Part shown: positions 42,399 through 50,450 of the stretch, in pieces
Layout of the letters: each line of letters starts with the position of its first letter
Numbering within the stretch: position 1 is the first letter of the stretch
Source of the DNA: Candidatus Latescibacterota bacterium
GTDB taxonomy: Bacteria > Latescibacterota > UBA2968 > UBA8231
Assembly: GCA_022826515.1 (NCBI GenBank)
Contig: JAJDUT010000077.1
Location: 1-50,450, forward strand
Length of the DNA stretch: 50,450 nucleotides
Reading direction: 5' to 3'
Program-made: the position numbers and the translations under genes
Notes under the pieces: model-generated
What the model was told of the DNA's origin: nothing
Seen by the model: the letters and a program-made list of their open reading frames with translations, nothing else
Database searches by the model: none

Positions 42399-43112
42399 TC
42401 AAACTCCGCTCTCTGCAATTAGTCGCCCGACAATTTCCACGGACCGCTCCATGCACTCCCGCCCGTATGCGGAGCTGGCGTCGCGCGGATCCTCGCCGCC
42501 GACTCCTTGCGGCCACACGCTCCGATCTGCCGACAACTGTCCGAGGTCCACTAAATCCTCCTGATAGTGCATCACCAGCGACGTTTCGTTGTGCGCGGCG
42601 TGGTCCATCTGGCTTTTCCATTCCTGCGATATTTCATCCGTAACTCCCGCCAGCTTGAGGCCGAAGCGCTGCTCCCGCTCGGCCATGGCTTCGCGCCAAG
42701 CCCAGCGGCTCGGCCCGTGTCCGTCGGCGAATACGAATTTGAAACCGGCGCGCTTGATCTGCGCTAAAATCGCATCGACTAGGGTTCCGAAAAACCCGTC
42801 CGACACCCAGTAGCAACTGCCGTCTAGCTGCCGGTGTGGCTCGGTGGTGTCGGCGTAGTCCATGCCGTGGAGCACTTCGCCGCCGCGATCCCACGCCCGA
42901 TCCGGCCCAAGGTGAATCGGCGGCATGACGATCCCGCCAAAGCGCTTGGCGCACTCGATCATCAGCTCTTCGCTCTGGATGGCGTCGCTGCCCAAGGGCA
43001 AGTGCTCGCCGTGCCATTCGAGTGTGCCCAGCGGCAGATACGCAACCGGCTTAGCCGCCAGCCGCTGGCGAAACTCCCACGGCAACAAATCGGAATATCT
43101 GACCTTTTCCAT
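42399..43112 (-). CDS. Creatininase family protein
   Basis: 237 residues from ATG 43112, eight bases after GGAG; TTG 43130 is less likely. The metal centre is visible: 'PLGTLEWHGEHLPLGSD' supplies Glu, His and Asp ligands and 'FVFADGHGPSRW' a further His. Family enzymes hydrolyse cyclic or linear amides such as creatinine or the formamide of deazaflavin and mycofactocin precursors. Upstream of the enolase-type gene on the same strand, it probably opens or deamidates a compound that the latter enzyme then dehydrates or isomerises. Confidence 0.88.
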   Translation of the reverse strand: MEKVRYSDLLPWEFRQRLAAKPVAYLPLGTLEWHGEHLPLGSDAIQSEELMIECAKRFGGIVMPPIHLGPDRAWDRGGEVLHGMDYADTTEPHRQLDGSCYWVSDGFFGTLVDAILAQIKRAGFKFVFADGHGPSRWAWREAMAEREQRFGLKLAGVTDEISQEWKSQMDHAAHNETSLVMHYQEDLVDLGQLSADRSVWPQGVGGEDPRDASSAYGRECMERSVEIVGRLIAESGV

Positions 43113-43437
43113 TGAAAATTTCTCCGTCAAAGTTTTGCAATCAAGATATGTTGAAACGCCTCTTCACTGTCCGCTTACAATACTAGGGACACCTTTATCT
43201 TTTACAACGGTAATGTCCGAGCCGCAAGATTAACAATAGCCGGATTATCGGATTTCCTACAACTTAAGGCTCCTCATTACCCGTAAGCCGGGACCTTGTT
43301 TTTGAATCACCTCTAGGGCTATCTTGTGTACTTAAGGAGAAGGTTGTCCTCCTTGAGTGCAGCCGAAATACGAGGTGAACGTTGGACGGCTTGGGTATTT
43401 CTTCCTCAACGCTTTGAAATCCGGTTCATAGCCAGAC
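43113..43437. other. Gene-free stretch before the third ATPase
   Basis: 325 bp between divergent genes. I see no convincing gene. A small hairpin (aaggag...ctcctt, about 43333-43353) and a 35-codon minus-strand frame starting at 43439 are the only structure noted, and neither is persuasive. There is no copy of a neighbouring gene tail here, unlike at the other two ATPase or AlbA_2 inserts. Confidence 0.5.
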
Positions 43438-44631
43438 ATGTCAGATACTCGTCTAATAACCCGCGTAGCCATCCGCAATTACAAAAGTATTGGCGCGTGC
43501 GATGTGAGCATCGGCCCTCTGTCGATTCTCGTCGGCCCCAACGGCAGCGGCAAGAGCAATTTCGTCGATGCGCTTCGATTTATCGCCGACGCGCTCCGTT
43601 ATTCGCTGGACCACGCCCTCCGCGACCGCGGAGGTATCCACGAGGTGCGCCGGCGGTCGAGTGGGCATCCCACGCACTTTACCATTCGCATTGAGTTTCA
43701 GTTATCCAAAGGCCGACTTGGTCACTATGCCTTCAGAATTGGTGCGAAACGGGGGGCCTATCTAGTCGCCGAAGAGGAATGTGCAATTCATCCGGGGATA
43801 GATGGTGCGGGTAAAGCCTACTACCGAATAAAGGAAGGCGCACTTGAGCGCATCAGTATTGAACCCGTCCCTGCCATTCCCAAGGACCGCCTCTTTCTAG
43901 TCAACGTCTCCGGCATAGAGACTTTTCGACCCCTGTATGACGCCCTCATTTCGATGGGTTTCTATAACCTAAATCCCGAACGCATCCGAGAGCCGCAGCC
44001 GCCCGACCCAGGCGAACTGCTCAACCGCGATGGCTCGAACATGGCCAGCGTTCTTGCTGCACTGAAGGACCACGCCCCAACGGTGAAGCGCCGCGTGGAG
44101 GAATATCTCGCAACGGTCGTGCCGGGCGTCCATGCAGTGGAGCCCAAGGCCGTCGGCCCGCGCGAGATGCTCGAATTTAAGCAGGACGTCAGGGGCTCTT
44201 CTCATCCTTGGCGCTTCCTTGCCACCAATATGTCAGACGGCACCCTGCGTGCTCTCGGCGTACTCGTGGCCTTGTTCCAGGGGCCGGCGGAGTTGGTGGC
44301 CATTGAAGAACCCGAGGTCGCCCTGCATCCGGCCGCGGCCGGCGTTTTGACGGATAGTCTGCGCGATGCAAGCGATCACCGACAAGTGCTCATTACCAGC
44401 CACAGCCCCGATCTGCTCGATGATGCATCACTACCCGACAGCGCCATACAAGCCGTCGTTTCCGAGGACGGCGATACAAAAATTGGTCCCTTAGACGAAG
44501 CGGGGAGATCAGCTCTGCGAGATCACCTATACACCGCCGGCGAGCTACTTCGCATGGACCAGCTTAGGCCGGATCCCCAAGCGACAGAACTTAGCGTTAA
44601 ACAATTGAATCTGTTCGGGTTGGATCTGTGA
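43438..44631 (+). CDS. AAA_21-type ATP-binding protein
   Basis: 397 residues from ATG 43438 (no strong ribosome site). Walker A is 'GPNGSGKS' (33-40) after 'LITRVAIRNYKSIGACDVSI'. Walker B is 'LVAIEEPEVALHP' with E290-E291, and the H-loop is 'ITSHSPDLLDD'. The signature 'TNMSDGTLRALGVLVALF' precedes Walker B. It is an OLD/RecF-like ATPase of the defence-associated class, diverged from that at 31108. The following DUF4276-type gene overlaps its stop but is cut short, so the pair is probably inactive. Confidence 0.86.
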   Translation: MSDTRLITRVAIRNYKSIGACDVSIGPLSILVGPNGSGKSNFVDALRFIADALRYSLDHALRDRGGIHEVRRRSSGHPTHFTIRIEFQLSKGRLGHYAFRIGAKRGAYLVAEEECAIHPGIDGAGKAYYRIKEGALERISIEPVPAIPKDRLFLVNVSGIETFRPLYDALISMGFYNLNPERIREPQPPDPGELLNRDGSNMASVLAALKDHAPTVKRRVEEYLATVVPGVHAVEPKAVGPREMLEFKQDVRGSSHPWRFLATNMSDGTLRALGVLVALFQGPAELVAIEEPEVALHPAAAGVLTDSLRDASDHRQVLITSHSPDLLDDASLPDSAIQAVVSEDGDTKIGPLDEAGRSALRDHLYTAGELLRMDQLRPDPQATELSVKQLNLFGLDL

Positions 44632-44690
44632 AATTGATCGCCATCGTAGAAGGCCACGGCGATGGCGAAGCAGTACTGTCCAAGCCCTGA
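44628..44690 (+). pseudogene. Truncated DUF4276-type gene
   Basis: GTG 44628 overlaps the ATPase stop (GTGA) and encodes MKLIAIVEGHGDGEAVLSKP before TGA at 44690. 'IAIVEGHGDGEAV' is the start of a DUF4276/TOPRIM-like protein, normally about 200 residues or more; compare 'WIFVEGSSDVKAL' at 32388. The rest is missing, and the frame runs into the 3' end of the convergent dehydratase gene at 44700. This is a deletion that removed the effector and stopped at the neighbouring gene's end. Confidence 0.72.
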
Positions 44691-44699
44691 AAGAGGCAA

Positions 44700-45953
44700 T
44701 CAATGCTGCGAAATACGATAGCCCGGCCGTTCTGGCTTGAACAAATCGGGATTTAGTCTGACGCCTAGGCCGCTGCCTTGGGGCAGATTCACATATCCGC
44801 CGTTGATTTCTACCTCGACGTCGATCAGTTCTCTATACACCGTCTGGATCTGCGCCCGCACAGTCTCCTGATAACAGCAGTTCGCCACCGCTGCTCCCAC
44901 GTGTAAGCCGGCAAAGAGCGTCAGCGGGCCGGTGCAGTCGTGCAGGCTGACTGGCACATTGTAGGTCTGCGCCAGATGGGCGATTCGCGCGGTCTCGGAA
45001 ATCCCGCCGACCCAAGTCGGGTCGATCATCACGTAGTCGGCGGCTTGGTGCATCAGCACGGAGTTGTAATCGGCGCGGCTCAACAGCATCTCGCTCACGG
45101 AAATCGGCATCCGGCTCTGGCGGCGGAAGTCGGCGACCGTGTCGAGGTTGTCCATTTTGATCACGTCCTCCAGCCACAGCGGCGCAACCTCGCGCAATGC
45201 CTCGGCGATGCGCAAGGCCGCTGGGAGCTGGAAATGCGCGTGGCCATCGACGAAGATGTCGAGGTCCATGCCCACCTTGTCGCGGATCTCGCGCAAGGGC
45301 TGCACGCCTTCCTCGATTGCGCGGTGCGGAATGCGCGCCGGGCCGTACTGGATGGCCGCTTGGTCAAAGGGCCAGACTTTTAGGCCGCTATAGCCCAACT
45401 CGACCAATTCCTCGGCCAGCGCCACAGGCTCGTGGAACAGCTTCCACGAATCGCCGAGCGGCCCTGGCTCGCCGATGGCACCAAAGCCCGGCCACCCCTT
45501 GCGCCCGGTGGTGCTCGGCCCGTATTGAGGGTTGCCGCAGCTATTGTAAACGAGAATTTTGTCGCGCACTGGCCCGCCGAGCAGGCGATAGATCGGCTGG
45601 TTGCAGACTTGGCCGAGAATGTCCCACAGCGCCACGTCCAGTGCCGACAGGGCGCGGATTTCCGTGCCGCGGACGCCGAAATTCGCGGCGCGCTCGTACA
45701 GGAAGCGCCAGTGCGATTCGATGGCCAGCGCGTCTTCGCCGAGTAGTCGGCGCGCCATCCAGTCGTGCAGCATGGCCTGTACGGCCTCGGCGCAGTAGTA
45801 CGTTTCGCCGTGGCCGATGAGTCCGGCGTCGGTGTGGATGCGCACCAGCAGCAAGTCGGGGAACAGGTCGAGCGGCTGCACGGATTCGATCGCAGTTACG
45901 GTGACTTTGCCCTCGTCAATGGGGGACGGGGGCAGGTGGGGTTTTGCCGTCAT
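44700..45953 (-). CDS. Mandelate racemase/enolase superfamily protein, D-x-H dehydratase type
   Basis: 417 residues from ATG 45953. Catalytic pattern: K192 in 'LKVWPFD', D236-x-H238 in 'FVDGHAH', E262 in 'LEDVIK', E288 in 'SVSEML' and H338 in 'LHDCTGP'. The D-x-H and the later His are as in D-galactonate dehydratase-like enzymes. It is longer than the copy at 2361 through an insertion at about 135-170. Its ATG directly abuts the stop of the D-2-hydroxyacid dehydrogenase gene upstream, so the two are translated together and act on one sugar-acid pathway. Confidence 0.88.
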   Translation of the reverse strand: MTAKPHLPPSPIDEGKVTVTAIESVQPLDLFPDLLLVRIHTDAGLIGHGETYYCAEAVQAMLHDWMARRLLGEDALAIESHWRFLYERAANFGVRGTEIRALSALDVALWDILGQVCNQPIYRLLGGPVRDKILVYNSCGNPQYGPSTTGRKGWPGFGAIGEPGPLGDSWKLFHEPVALAEELVELGYSGLKVWPFDQAAIQYGPARIPHRAIEEGVQPLREIRDKVGMDLDIFVDGHAHFQLPAALRIAEALREVAPLWLEDVIKMDNLDTVADFRRQSRMPISVSEMLLSRADYNSVLMHQAADYVMIDPTWVGGISETARIAHLAQTYNVPVSLHDCTGPLTLFAGLHVGAAVANCCYQETVRAQIQTVYRELIDVEVEINGGYVNLPQGSGLGVRLNPDLFKPERPGYRISQH

Positions 45954-46910
45954 TTAGTACCCTTTCTCTAGGTCGCACACGTTCAATAGTGATTCGCCCG
46001 CCAGATAGCGACGCATATTTTCCACGAAGATGGCCTTGCGGCGCTCGATCAATTGCACGGACTCGGCCGAGGTGTGCGGCGAGATTAGCATGTTGGGCGC
46101 GTCCCACAGCGGGCTGTCGGGCGGCAGCGGCTCGATCTCTGTCGCGTCGAGTGCGGCCCCGCCGATTCGGCCCGCGTGCAGGCCCTCGGCTAGCGCTTCT
46201 TCATCGACGATTCCTCCGCGTGAGACGACTACGACAAACGCTCCTTCTTTGAGCAGGGCGAGCCGTTGGCGGTTGAGCATTCCGGTCGTCTCCTTGGTGC
46301 GCGGGGCTGTTATCACTAGCCAATCGATCATCCCGAGCATCTCGTCCAAGCGTTCGACCGGCCACACTGCGCACACTCCCGGCGGCGGCTCCATCGGCAA
46401 AATATCCACCGCGTACACCTCGATCCCAAAGGCGGCGGCCCGCGTGGCCACGCCCCGGCCAATGTCTCCCATGGCCAGCACTCCCATTTTGGTCCCGGCC
46501 AATTCGATGATGCGCCGCACGTAGCGCTTGGTATTCCACTGGCGGTTGTGCTGATCTTCGAGTAGTTCGGGGATGCGGTGGGCGTACGCGAGGATGGCGG
46601 CGAAGACGTGGTCGGCCATGGGCACGACGTGCGTCTCCCGCGCATTGGTCATCGCCACGTCACTCGTGCGTAATTCCGGTATATCGCGCACGATTGGGTC
46701 GAAGCCGATGCCGACAAAGTGGAACCACTTAAGTTCTTTTGCCGCCAAAAATACCGGTCGCCTCATCAACCCAAACACAACTTCCGCATCTGCCACCTCT
46801 TGCACTTGCTTTGCTTCGTCATACGCTGGGTAAAAGTCCAGCTCGGGAAACGCCGTCTGCAATTCTTCGACGAAGGATTCTCCCATATCATATGTCAGTA
46901 TTACCTTCAC
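45954..46910 (-). CDS. D-2-hydroxyacid dehydrogenase
   Basis: 318 residues from ATG 46910. The NAD-binding loop reads 'GVLAMGDIGRGVATRAAAFG' (GDIGRG 148-153), a slightly unusual form of GxGxxG. The catalytic set is R231 in 'VVSRGGIVDE', a Glu in 'DATEIEPLP' (258-260) and H279 in 'LISPHTSAES'. Such enzymes interconvert 2-hydroxy and 2-keto acids such as glyoxylate, hydroxypyruvate or keto-sugar acids. It is the first gene of a pair with the dehydratase at 44700 and is divergent from the DUF3604 gene. Confidence 0.9.
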   Translation of the reverse strand: MKVILTYDMGESFVEELQTAFPELDFYPAYDEAKQVQEVADAEVVFGLMRRPVFLAAKELKWFHFVGIGFDPIVRDIPELRTSDVAMTNARETHVVPMADHVFAAILAYAHRIPELLEDQHNRQWNTKRYVRRIIELAGTKMGVLAMGDIGRGVATRAAAFGIEVYAVDILPMEPPPGVCAVWPVERLDEMLGMIDWLVITAPRTKETTGMLNRQRLALLKEGAFVVVVSRGGIVDEEALAEGLHAGRIGGAALDATEIEPLPPDSPLWDAPNMLISPHTSAESVQLIERRKAIFVENMRRYLAGESLLNVCDLEKGY

Positions 46911-46960
46911 GCTGATTGTCCTTTCTGAAGGGGCGGATTTCGATTCCGCGCAGATTTTTC

Positions 46961-46966
46961 TATAAT
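46961..46966 (+). promoter_or_regulatory. Candidate -10 box of the DUF3604 gene
   Basis: TATAAT lies 99 bases before ATG 47066 in the 155-bp divergent intergenic region. The -35 position reads tttcga, a weak match. An AT-rich tract (tttttatataaatat, about 47025-47039) nearer the gene could hold another start point. Confidence 0.33.
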
Positions 46967-47065
46967 GCCGGTTAAGTTAGCGAAAAAAGAGGCTGTGGAG
47001 AAAAGTGGGCGAGTAGTGCGGAGATTTTTATATAAATATCACGCTGGAAGACAGGAGTTTAAAAA

Positions 47066-49213
47066 ATGAGTCAACAATGGCGGGAACGGCTGGGGACGGT
47101 GACGCTGGAACCTTGCGTACCGGTAGTGGCCGGTAGCTATCAGCAATGGACCTTGACCCTGACTGTGGGCAGCTACGGCATTGACGAGGGCGGCACCATT
47201 AAGATCGCCCAGCGCCTCGCCTGCGATATGCAGCCAGCCCAGTTTAGCGATCCAGCCGCGCCAGCGTATTGCACGGTGCAGACCAATGGGGCGGCCAAGC
47301 TGGCACCGCGCTTTGCTCCCAAGGGGCACGAGCGGCCGTGGATGATCTGGTGCGTGGTGATTGATGTGTACGACGGGTCCCTCGCGCCCGGCGATACGGT
47401 GACCGTGGTCTTGGGTGAGCGCGGCGGCGGCTCGCCGGGGATTCGGGTGCAGACCTTTGTCGAGTCGGCCCACGAATTCCGCGTTTTCGTCGATCCGACC
47501 AATGCTGCGGTGGCTCGGGCCGTGATGGATTCGCCCGAGTTTCCCGTTATCGCTGGCGAGGCCGTGGAATTGGTGTGCATAGCGCCGAGCCAAGCGGTGG
47601 TGGGGGAAATGGTAGAGGTTTTCGTCAAAGGGCAGGATATGTGGGGCAATCCGACGGCGGTGGCTGGGCCGGTTGAGCTGGATTGGGATGGGGAAGAGGA
47701 GGTCGTGGTCGAAGGGGGCAGGGTGTCTTTTTGCGCTCCGGGTAGTGGACGGTTGATTGCGGCGGCAGACGGCTTGCGCTGTTACAGCAATCCAATCGCC
47801 ATTTCTGCGATAGCGCCTCAGTGGCACCGCTACTGGGGGGATTTGCACGCTCAGTCCGACGCTACCGTCGGCATAGGCACGGAGGAGGAGTACTTCACTT
47901 TTGCGCGCGACTGGGCGAGGGTGGATTTCGCCTCGCATCAAGGTAACGACTTCCAGGTTGATGACGAGGACTGGCAACGGCTCAATGAGACAGTGCGGGC
48001 TTTTCACCGGGACGGCGAGTTCGTCGTTTTTCCCGGCTATGAGTGGTCGGCCAATTCTCCGGCCGGCGGGGATCGCAACGTCTTTTACTTTGCCGAGGGG
48101 CTGCCCATTGTGCGCAACAGCCACTGGCAGATCCCGCACGTGCCCGAGGATGAGGTGTCGCCGGCGCATCCGGCCGATGTGTTTTTCGCCCGGCTCGCCC
48201 ACTTGGTGCCGCGCGACCAAGTGATTATCGGCTCGCACGTGGGCGGGCGCTGGGCCGATGTGAAGGCGTATTTCGACTCCGAGGCGCACAATCTGGTGGA
48301 GGTCGTCTCGAGCTGGGGCGTGTTCGAGTGGATGCTGTTCGACGCGCTGGACTGCGGCCACGTGGTCGGGGTCATGTGCAATAGCGACGGCCACAAGGGG
48401 CGGCCTGGGGCCGAAGGGCCGGGGGCTGGTGAGTTTGGCATTGCCGGCGGTCTGACTTGCGTGTTGGCTGGCGAGTTGTCGCGCGCGGGTGTGTGGGAGG
48501 CTCTGTGCAGTCGGCGCTGTTACGGCACGACCGGTGCGCGTATTCTTCTAGATGTACAGATAGCTGGCGCGCTCATGGGGGCGGTGGTGCAAGATGTGGA
48601 TTCAGTGGATATTCGCGCTCGGGTTGTGGGGGCGGCACCGCTGGAGGCGCTGCAAGTGTATCGCGGTCGGGAATTGCTCGCCGAGGTGCAGCCGCCTGAA
48701 TTCCGGGATTTGGGGGATTCCAACAGGATGCGTCTGCTGTGGTCTGGTTCGCGGATGCGCGGGCGCGGCCGACGGGTGGATTGGTCCGGGGTCATCCGCA
48801 CCACTCAGGCAACCATCTTGGAGGCGACTACGGTTAGCTTTGACTCTGCGGCCGACGGGATTACCTCGACTGAGCCGCAGGCCGTGGTTTTTCAATCGCA
48901 GACTACGGGGGATTGCGATGGGATTGAGCTGGTGTTGGACGATGGACGGGTAGGCCGCTTGGTGTTCGAGTCGGCGGCGGGGACGACGGAGATTGAGTTG
49001 GCGGGGCTGGGCCACGAGCCGCTGCGTTTCAACTACGGTGGCTTGGACATGCAGTTGGTGGTGCAGCGCTATCCCGAGCGGGTGGAAGCGCTGGAATTGA
49101 CGTTGGAGACTGTGGATCAGCCGCCGGGGGAGGGACAGGCCGCTTATTTCGTCAAGGCCATTCAGTGCGACGGGCAGATGGCGTGGTCGAGTCCGGTGTA
49201 TGTGTTGGGGTGA
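47066..49213 (+). CDS. DUF3604 domain protein (PHP-like metal-dependent hydrolase fold)
   Basis: 715 residues from ATG 47066, behind AGGAG. After about 250 residues of beta-rich N-terminal domains comes the PHP-like core: 'YWGDLHAQSDATVGIG' (about 256-271), 'DFASHQGNDF', 'FPGYEWSANSPAGGDRN', 'IIGSHVGG' and 'CNSDGHKGRPGAEG', which together give the His/Asp ligands of the metal site. A C-terminal beta domain follows. There is no signal peptide. The function is unknown; relatives are frequent beside sugar-acid and PhyH genes in similar genomes. The gene is single, on its own promoter. Confidence 0.85.
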   Translation: MSQQWRERLGTVTLEPCVPVVAGSYQQWTLTLTVGSYGIDEGGTIKIAQRLACDMQPAQFSDPAAPAYCTVQTNGAAKLAPRFAPKGHERPWMIWCVVIDVYDGSLAPGDTVTVVLGERGGGSPGIRVQTFVESAHEFRVFVDPTNAAVARAVMDSPEFPVIAGEAVELVCIAPSQAVVGEMVEVFVKGQDMWGNPTAVAGPVELDWDGEEEVVVEGGRVSFCAPGSGRLIAAADGLRCYSNPIAISAIAPQWHRYWGDLHAQSDATVGIGTEEEYFTFARDWARVDFASHQGNDFQVDDEDWQRLNETVRAFHRDGEFVVFPGYEWSANSPAGGDRNVFYFAEGLPIVRNSHWQIPHVPEDEVSPAHPADVFFARLAHLVPRDQVIIGSHVGGRWADVKAYFDSEAHNLVEVVSSWGVFEWMLFDALDCGHVVGVMCNSDGHKGRPGAEGPGAGEFGIAGGLTCVLAGELSRAGVWEALCSRRCYGTTGARILLDVQIAGALMGAVVQDVDSVDIRARVVGAAPLEALQVYRGRELLAEVQPPEFRDLGDSNRMRLLWSGSRMRGRGRRVDWSGVIRTTQATILEATTVSFDSAADGITSTEPQAVVFQSQTTGDCDGIELVLDDGRVGRLVFESAAGTTEIELAGLGHEPLRFNYGGLDMQLVVQRYPERVEALELTLETVDQPPGEGQAAYFVKAIQCDGQMAWSSPVYVLG

Positions 49214-49237
49214 GGAAGGGAGGTTTTCAACGAGTTG

Positions 49238-49450
49238 CTAGGCATCTAAAAAGTGCTGCCAATCGATTCCTAATTGTCGGATCGCAGCACGAATCGTTCC
49301 CAGTTTTAGATCGCGATTGCCCCAATCTGGAATAACAGTGGCTTGTTGGGAAATAGGATTAATCCATTTCCGATGAGAACCGCCTCCTTTACGCACACGT
49401 TCTTGACACCCAAGGACTGATAGCTTCCTCACAACTTCACGATATTTCAC
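49238..49450 (-). CDS. hicA: HicA-type mRNA interferase toxin
   Basis: 70 residues from GTG 49450; a longer frame to 49477 overlaps hicB. The sequence starts VKYREVVRKLSVLGC and contains 'GGGSHRKWINP', whose His26 is the conserved catalytic residue of the dsRBD-like HicA fold, and 'LKLGTIRAAIRQLGI' as the last helix. It overlaps the hicB stop by four bases (GTGA). The order is antitoxin first. Confidence 0.88.
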   Translation of the reverse strand: MKYREVVRKLSVLGCQERVRKGGGSHRKWINPISQQATVIPDWGNRDLKLGTIRAAIRQLGIDWQHFLDA

Positions 49451-49692
49451 GAGGTGGAGACTACGGTTTCCAACCACACGGGGCTATTTGAGTCGAGAAT
49501 CTGGGCATTCTGAGGCAGTGAGCGTCCTAGATCGTCATATAGCTCAACAACGGCAGCAAACGCATCGGCGACGTTTTCCAATGCCTCGTCTATAGAATCA
49601 CCCTCTGTTATCAATTCTGGGAACAGAGGAGAGGTCACAGTGTATCCGCCTTCAGGCTGTGGCGTCAGGACAAGGGGTACTTTGTAGTCCAT
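49447..49692 (-). CDS. hicB: HicB-type antitoxin
   Basis: 81 residues from ATG 49692, eight bases after GGAG. 'YKVPLVLTPQPEGGYTVTSP' and 'ELITEGDSIDEALENVADAF' form the HicB RNase H-like domain. The protein is short and lacks a visible DNA-binding extension, so regulation may rely on a separate factor. It is coupled to hicA by a four-base overlap and lies 59 bp downstream of the DUF433 gene. Confidence 0.87.
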   Translation of the reverse strand: MDYKVPLVLTPQPEGGYTVTSPLFPELITEGDSIDEALENVADAFAAVVELYDDLGRSLPQNAQILDSNSPVWLETVVSTS

Positions 49693-49751
49693 ATAGAAGG
49701 CTCCATTTCTTGGATAGGTCCAAACTCCGCTTGACCATTTTATCAATAAAG

Positions 49752-49982
49752 TCAGGGTTGAGGCTCTTGTGGTGTGCTCTCCAAGGCTTCGGCCAGAGCC
49801 AATTCGAGGAATGCCTCGGCTTGCTCGCGGCGTACGCTTGGGAAGCCGTCGAGAAATTGATTGAGAGAATCACCGGCCTTTAGGTGAATGATAAGGCTAT
49901 CTACAGGAACCCGAGTGCCCGTAAACACGGGGGTTCCCCCTATGATCTTGGGATCAGAATGATAAACCTGATGCTTGTCCAT
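49752..49982 (-). CDS. DUF433 antitoxin-like protein without partner
   Basis: 76 residues from ATG 49982. 'SDPKIIGGTPVFTGTRVPVD' and 'DSLNQFLDGFPSVRREQAEA' are the typical DUF433 winged-helix antitoxin blocks. The usual partner, a DUF5615 PIN-like toxin overlapping the 3' end, is missing; HicB follows instead. It is either an orphan left by deletion or a separate regulator. Confidence 0.83.
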   Translation of the reverse strand: MDKHQVYHSDPKIIGGTPVFTGTRVPVDSLIIHLKAGDSLNQFLDGFPSVRREQAEAFLELALAEALESTPQEPQP

Positions 49983-50113
49983 TTTTTATCTCACAGGGTT
50001 ATTTCTCTTTTAAGATGATTCTGCACCGCACGGTAGGCAAGCGGCCTAGTCAAGTCCAGTATGCGTTTCAGTCCGACGGGAAGATGATCCTTTTGCGAAA
50101 ATAGAGATCCTAA

Positions 50114-50311
50114 CAGGTCCGCGCCGTGCTCGACGCTCTACTCGACAAGTACGCAGACGAAGGGCTGGCTTCGGTCGAAGACTTGGGCGTCCTGCGCGTA
50201 CAGCCGCTGTCCGGTCTTGGGACAGCGATGGAGTTGGTTCGCGGCGGCAGGAACGAGTATGTTACCGCCGTACAGGAGCTTGCAGAGGCCCTTTGCGACA
50301 CCACCGCCTAG
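50114..50311 (+). pseudogene. C-terminal remnant of a type I restriction subunit HsdR
   Basis: From a stop at 50111-50113 the frame reads QVRAVLDALLDKYADEGLAS and 'EDLGVLRVQPLSGLGTAMEL', then 'RNEYVTAVQELAEAL' to the stop. This matches the last 60 or so residues of the HsdR translocase-endonuclease, 'DALLDKYADEG' being its usual helix. The remaining roughly 900 residues are absent upstream, where only unrelated AT-rich DNA is seen. A restriction locus once stood here. Confidence 0.7.
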
Positions 50312-50395
50312 TGCGCGAGGCACTTGCAATCAATGCGCAATACTACATCTTCATCTTAATCGTGATAATCAGCACACATTCTGGGGGATAGTGTT

Positions 50396-50450
50396 ATGGC
50401 TACACATGACGACAACCAGACCGATGTTCGGATGATCAAGGCATCTGAGT
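50396..50450 (+). CDS. Start of a probable Phd/YefM-type antitoxin, cut by window edge
   Basis: ATG 50396, behind GGGGGA, reads MATHDDNQTDVRMIKASE to the window end. 'MIKASE' is how many Phd/YefM antitoxins begin, so the true start may be the inner ATG 50432. The identification rests on five or six residues. Its opening bases resemble those of the truncated cassette gene at 19625 (atggctaaacatgacgac versus atggctacacatgacgac), which may be chance. Confidence 0.4.
   Translation, partial: MATHDDNQTDVRMIKASE

Noticed and set aside
43113..43437. Possible gene-tail duplicate left of the third ATPase, by analogy with the other two inserts
   Set aside because: I compared it with the ends of both neighbouring genes and saw no match, so the third module is not claimed to have used the same route.

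Overview
The window is GC-rich, densely coded DNA from an uncultured-type bacterium. A secreted protein carries a FlgD/type IX-like sorting module, a dockerin and PD40 propellers. The rest is rich in phytanoyl-CoA-type dioxygenases, enolase-superfamily sugar-acid dehydratases, Gfo/Idh/MocA oxidoreductases, creatininase, ceramidase-like, DUF3604 and DUF6785 proteins. This mix is typical of Latescibacterota/Poribacteria-like lineages. The assignment is an inference from gene content, because no rRNA or other phylogenetic marker apart from a divergent MurA is present.

Layout. Positions 1-3.5 kb hold a partial glycosidase-like propeller gene, a PhyH dioxygenase and a DgoD-like dehydratase. Positions 3.5-8.25 kb hold a broken CBM9/PKD gene and a 1.4-kilo-residue secreted protein with three PD40 propellers and two BACON-like domains. 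Positions 8.4-13.6 kb hold a sugar ABC importer (binding protein plus two permeases) and a DUF6785 membrane protein. Positions 13.7-14.3 kb hold a RelE/Phd toxin-antitoxin pair. Positions 14.4-17.5 kb hold an esterase and a Gfo/Idh/MocA oxidoreductase. Positions 17.5-19.8 kb are an inserted Schlafen/AlbA_2 gene flanked by two copies of the oxidoreductase gene's 3' end. Positions 19.8-31 kb hold a sialidase-like gene, a PQQ dehydrogenase-ankyrin fusion, a small coupled pair of unknown genes, a 2OG oxygenase, MurA, a second Gfo oxidoreductase, a DadA-like oxidase and a xylulokinase. Positions 31.1-34.5 kb are a second insert: AAA ATPase, DUF4276-like protein and PD-(D/E)XK nuclease, flanked by two copies of the xylulokinase 3' end. 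It is followed by a frameshifted NYN gene and a DUF6364/PIN toxin-antitoxin pair. Positions 36-41 kb are a four-gene unit with two ceramidase-like proteins, a SIS-like protein and a GNAT protein. Positions 41-49.2 kb are creatininase/dehydratase and D-2-hydroxyacid dehydrogenase/dehydratase pairs around a third ATPase-DUF4276 module that is truncated, then a DUF3604 protein. Positions 49.2-50.45 kb are a scrap zone: HicBA, an orphan DUF433 protein, an HsdR C-terminal remnant and the start of a probable Phd-type antitoxin.

Function. Most chromosomal genes fit uptake and catabolism of sugars, sugar acids, amino acids and modified organic compounds. The accessory genes look like defence or selfish modules. 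The most interesting feature is that two unrelated defence-like cassettes each sit directly behind a metabolic gene and end in a second copy, diverged but mostly synonymous, of that gene's last 150-165 bp. This points to a shared gene-tail-targeted insertion route without a visible integrase.
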